From the NCBI GenBank assembly GCA_018266735.1, contig JAFDZT010000004.1, positions 592,094-656,093 of the forward strand: a stretch of DNA of 64,000 bases, written 5' to 3'. The translations under genes and the position numbers were made by a program. The notes beneath the pieces are model-generated. The model was not told the DNA's origin. It did not search any database and worked only from the letters and a program-made list of their open reading frames with translations. The DNA is from Bacteroidota bacterium. Its GTDB lineage: Bacteria > Bacteroidota > Ignavibacteria > Kapaibacteriales > Kapaibacteriaceae. This document shows, one piece after another, positions 62,492 through 64,000 of this stretch; within the stretch, counting starts at the first letter, position 1, and every line of letters begins with the position of its first letter.

Positions 62492-63576
62492 CAGTCGCCG
62501 TCTCCGCTCGAATACGTGATGGCAATGCCAAGTCGTGAACTCATCTCGCTCTTGAAGAAGCGCGTGAGCTTTTGAAGTTCGGTATAGACCTTACTTGCTG
62601 GTGTTGGTGCAGAAACGATCTGTGTAGCGAGCGATGGTTGCATCGGGAATGCGTCCAGGGCACGTTTCACTGAATCGATCTGATCTTCTGTCCGAGTTTT
62701 CAGGTCTGCACCACCCGGCACCGCGTCCAGGTAGGTTCGAAAGCACTCCCATGTTCGAACCACACCACCGAAGTGGATCTTCGTTGCTGCGATGGACTGG
62801 TTCTCGTACTCAGTGGAAAGGCTTGCATAATAGCATTCGACCTTGGTTGGCTCTGGTCCGCTCTGTCCAGGACTCATTCCAAGCGGAATGCCCCATTTGA
62901 AGTTCTTGATGTTCTCGTACGACTTGTTGAATTCGTTGAAGACCAACGATGTCGAGCTCCCGATAGCCGTACCATTGTTCGCGATGAATGAGCCGCGATA
63001 CGGGCCGGTCCAGGCAGCATGTACTTGTCCAACTCGTTGCTTGATATCTCGAATGATCGCCCGGAGATAGGCACCGCGGTTCGGCTGCTGTCGAAATCCT
63101 GTTGCGACATCCGTGCTGTCACCGGTCGTTCCGAACAACAGATACTCCACCCCGTAGATTCCTCTCGAGTCACGATCGTAATTGGCCGTCGAGGTGTCGG
63201 CGGAGCTGATCTTTGACTCCATCTTGGACGCGTTCACTGGGAATGTCCCGATGCTCACCCCAAGATTACCGGTTGCAGATTCAGCAGGACCGAAATCATA
63301 CATCTGGACAAGACTCCACGCGTAGTGCAGCTGCACCCATTGGTAACGGGCAGCGAGAACTGCCGTTGGTGTCGGGTCAGCGAGCAACTCCTCACACTCC
63401 GTTGAACACACTTCGATCCGCGCCATCAAGGTCGTGTAACCAGGTATGATCAGATTATCCGCAAGACGCGTCAGCATCGCCTTCCGGTCGAATGTGTCCC
63501 CAGGACTCTGCGTCCCCGAGTCATTGCATCCAACGACGGAAGCGAGTACAACCAATGTGAGCAGTAGGTGCTTCAT
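62491..63576 (-). CDS. Imelysin-family (M75-like) iron-regulated lipoprotein
   Basis: 361 residues from the ATG at 63576. Lipobox SVVGC. Imelysin fold with two helical halves: first (ILHYAWSLVQM-type segment, YGVEYLLFG), second (HFGGVVRTWECFRTYL). The canonical His of the HxxE motif is replaced (YGVE), as in several imelysin-like proteins, so peptidase activity is doubtful. Related proteins are iron-regulated and thought to bind or deliver iron chelates. Upstream is DUF4856, downstream HTTM. Confidence 0.8.
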   Translation of the reverse strand: MKHLLLTLVVLASVVGCNDSGTQSPGDTFDRKAMLTRLADNLIIPGYTTLMARIEVCSTECEELLADPTPTAVLAARYQWVQLHYAWSLVQMYDFGPAESATGNLGVSIGTFPVNASKMESKISSADTSTANYDRDSRGIYGVEYLLFGTTGDSTDVATGFRQQPNRGAYLRAIIRDIKQRVGQVHAAWTGPYRGSFIANNGTAIGSSTSLVFNEFNKSYENIKNFKWGIPLGMSPGQSGPEPTKVECYYASLSTEYENQSIAATKIHFGGVVRTWECFRTYLDAVPGGADLKTRTEDQIDSVKRALDAFPMQPSLATQIVSAPTPASKVYTELQKLTRFFKSEMSSRLGIAITYSSGDGD

Positions 63577-63585
63577 CTTGTCTTT

Positions 63586-63626
63586 CACTAGTCACTTGTC
63601 ACTTGTCACTCGTCACTTGTCACTTG
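63586..63626 (+). repeat. 7-bp satellite (TCACTTG) overlapping the DUF4856 stop
   Basis: Five to six imperfect TCACTNG heptamers, same element as 45865-45961 and 46024-46054. It covers the last codons of the DUF4856 gene and the gap before the imelysin start. Confidence 0.85.
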
Positions 63627-64000
63627 CGACTTTGCTGCGAAATCCAATTCACTTTACAATCATTTACGTCCGCCGCTGACAATCCATAGACCGCAGCGAT
63701 CTTGGAAACCGCACCGGTGCTTGCATCCAGCTTGGCAAGCGCAGATGGGTCCTTCAGGAAGAGATAGCAGGTAGGTGTTCCGCCCCAAGGTGCAAGAGCC
63801 AGCGTGCAGATCTCGTCGATCTGTGCCGTGGTGATGCGGCGCTCGGAAGGATGCATGGCGCGCAGACCGTAGAGGAAGCCGATCGCTTCCGAATAGTCAT
63901 GCATAGCGTCAGCACGTCCTTCATCGTCCGTGGCTTTGTTCATTTCGTCGATGGCCTCGAGGAAGTAGCTGATCACCGTCCGCGCGATCCCTTCTTCCAC
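63620..64000 (-). CDS. DUF4856-like protein, C-terminal fragment (runs off right edge)
   Basis: At least 126 residues visible, open to the window edge. The helical C-terminus contains AIGFLYGLRAMHPSER and a closing VYGLSAADVNDCKVNW, which I recognise as the DUF4856 end that is found next to imelysin genes in Bacteroidota. Start and signal peptide lie outside the window. First visible gene of the four-gene iron-related unit. Confidence 0.65.
   Translation of the reverse strand: MEEGIARTVISYFLEAIDEMNKATDDEGRADAMHDYSEAIGFLYGLRAMHPSERRITTAQIDEICTLALAPWGGTPTCYLFLKDPSALAKLDASTGAVSKIAAVYGLSAADVNDCKVNWISQQSRK

Overview
The window reads as a moderately GC-rich chromosome segment from a member of the Bacteroidota/Chlorobi/Ignavibacteria side of the FCB group; a Candidatus Kapabacteria-like organism is my best guess, not proven. 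Grounds: at least six proteins end in type IX secretion (T9SS) sorting domains; there are PorT-like outer-membrane barrels; the AMP nucleosidase and the tiny histone H1-like protein are of the Bacteroidota type; and the promoters carry the Bacteroidota -7 element TAnnTTTG. In this segment that element repeatedly sits only 3-7 nt before the start codon, which suggests leaderless mRNAs. No phage, insertion sequence, CRISPR array or rRNA operon is visible.

Layout. 1-20.3 kb is mostly housekeeping: outer-membrane barrels, AMP nucleosidase (amn), a PhoD-like phosphoesterase, a secreted DUF2961 protein, malic enzyme, a selenium block (selD, mnmH) interrupted by a DUF4143 ATPase, a DnaQ-UvrC-like nuclease fusion, a TonB receptor with a partner lipoprotein, an MDR oxidoreductase, an RsmB-type methyltransferase and tRNA-Arg(CCG). 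From 20.3 to 34 kb lies an accessory island, visibly more AT-rich in parts. It opens with a 12-bp minisatellite and holds tandem paralogues of secreted beta-propeller/T9SS proteins; one of them has an amber codon in its signal peptide. From 34 to 47.5 kb come a formylglycine-enzyme-like lipoprotein, DUF4142, an HD hydrolase, ribB-crp, a second DUF4143 ATPase behind a tandem palindromic operator, a histone H1-like protein, a SulP transporter with beta-carbonic anhydrase, an aminotransferase and a VWA protein flanked by 7-bp satellite repeats.

From 47.5 to 54.2 kb is one complete seven-gene efflux operon (TetR, TolC, HlyD, two ABC ATPases, two ABC-2 permeases), resembling E. coli ybhGFSR, with a perfect TetR-type palindrome upstream. 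Then come a CarboxypepD-reg lipoprotein, an ECF sigma factor with a membrane-anchored partner that oddly carries a T9SS-like C-terminus, and aspartate ammonia-lyase. The window closes with a translationally coupled DUF4856 - imelysin - HTTM - FecA-like TonB receptor operon, probably for iron uptake. The first gene and the last gene run off the window edges.
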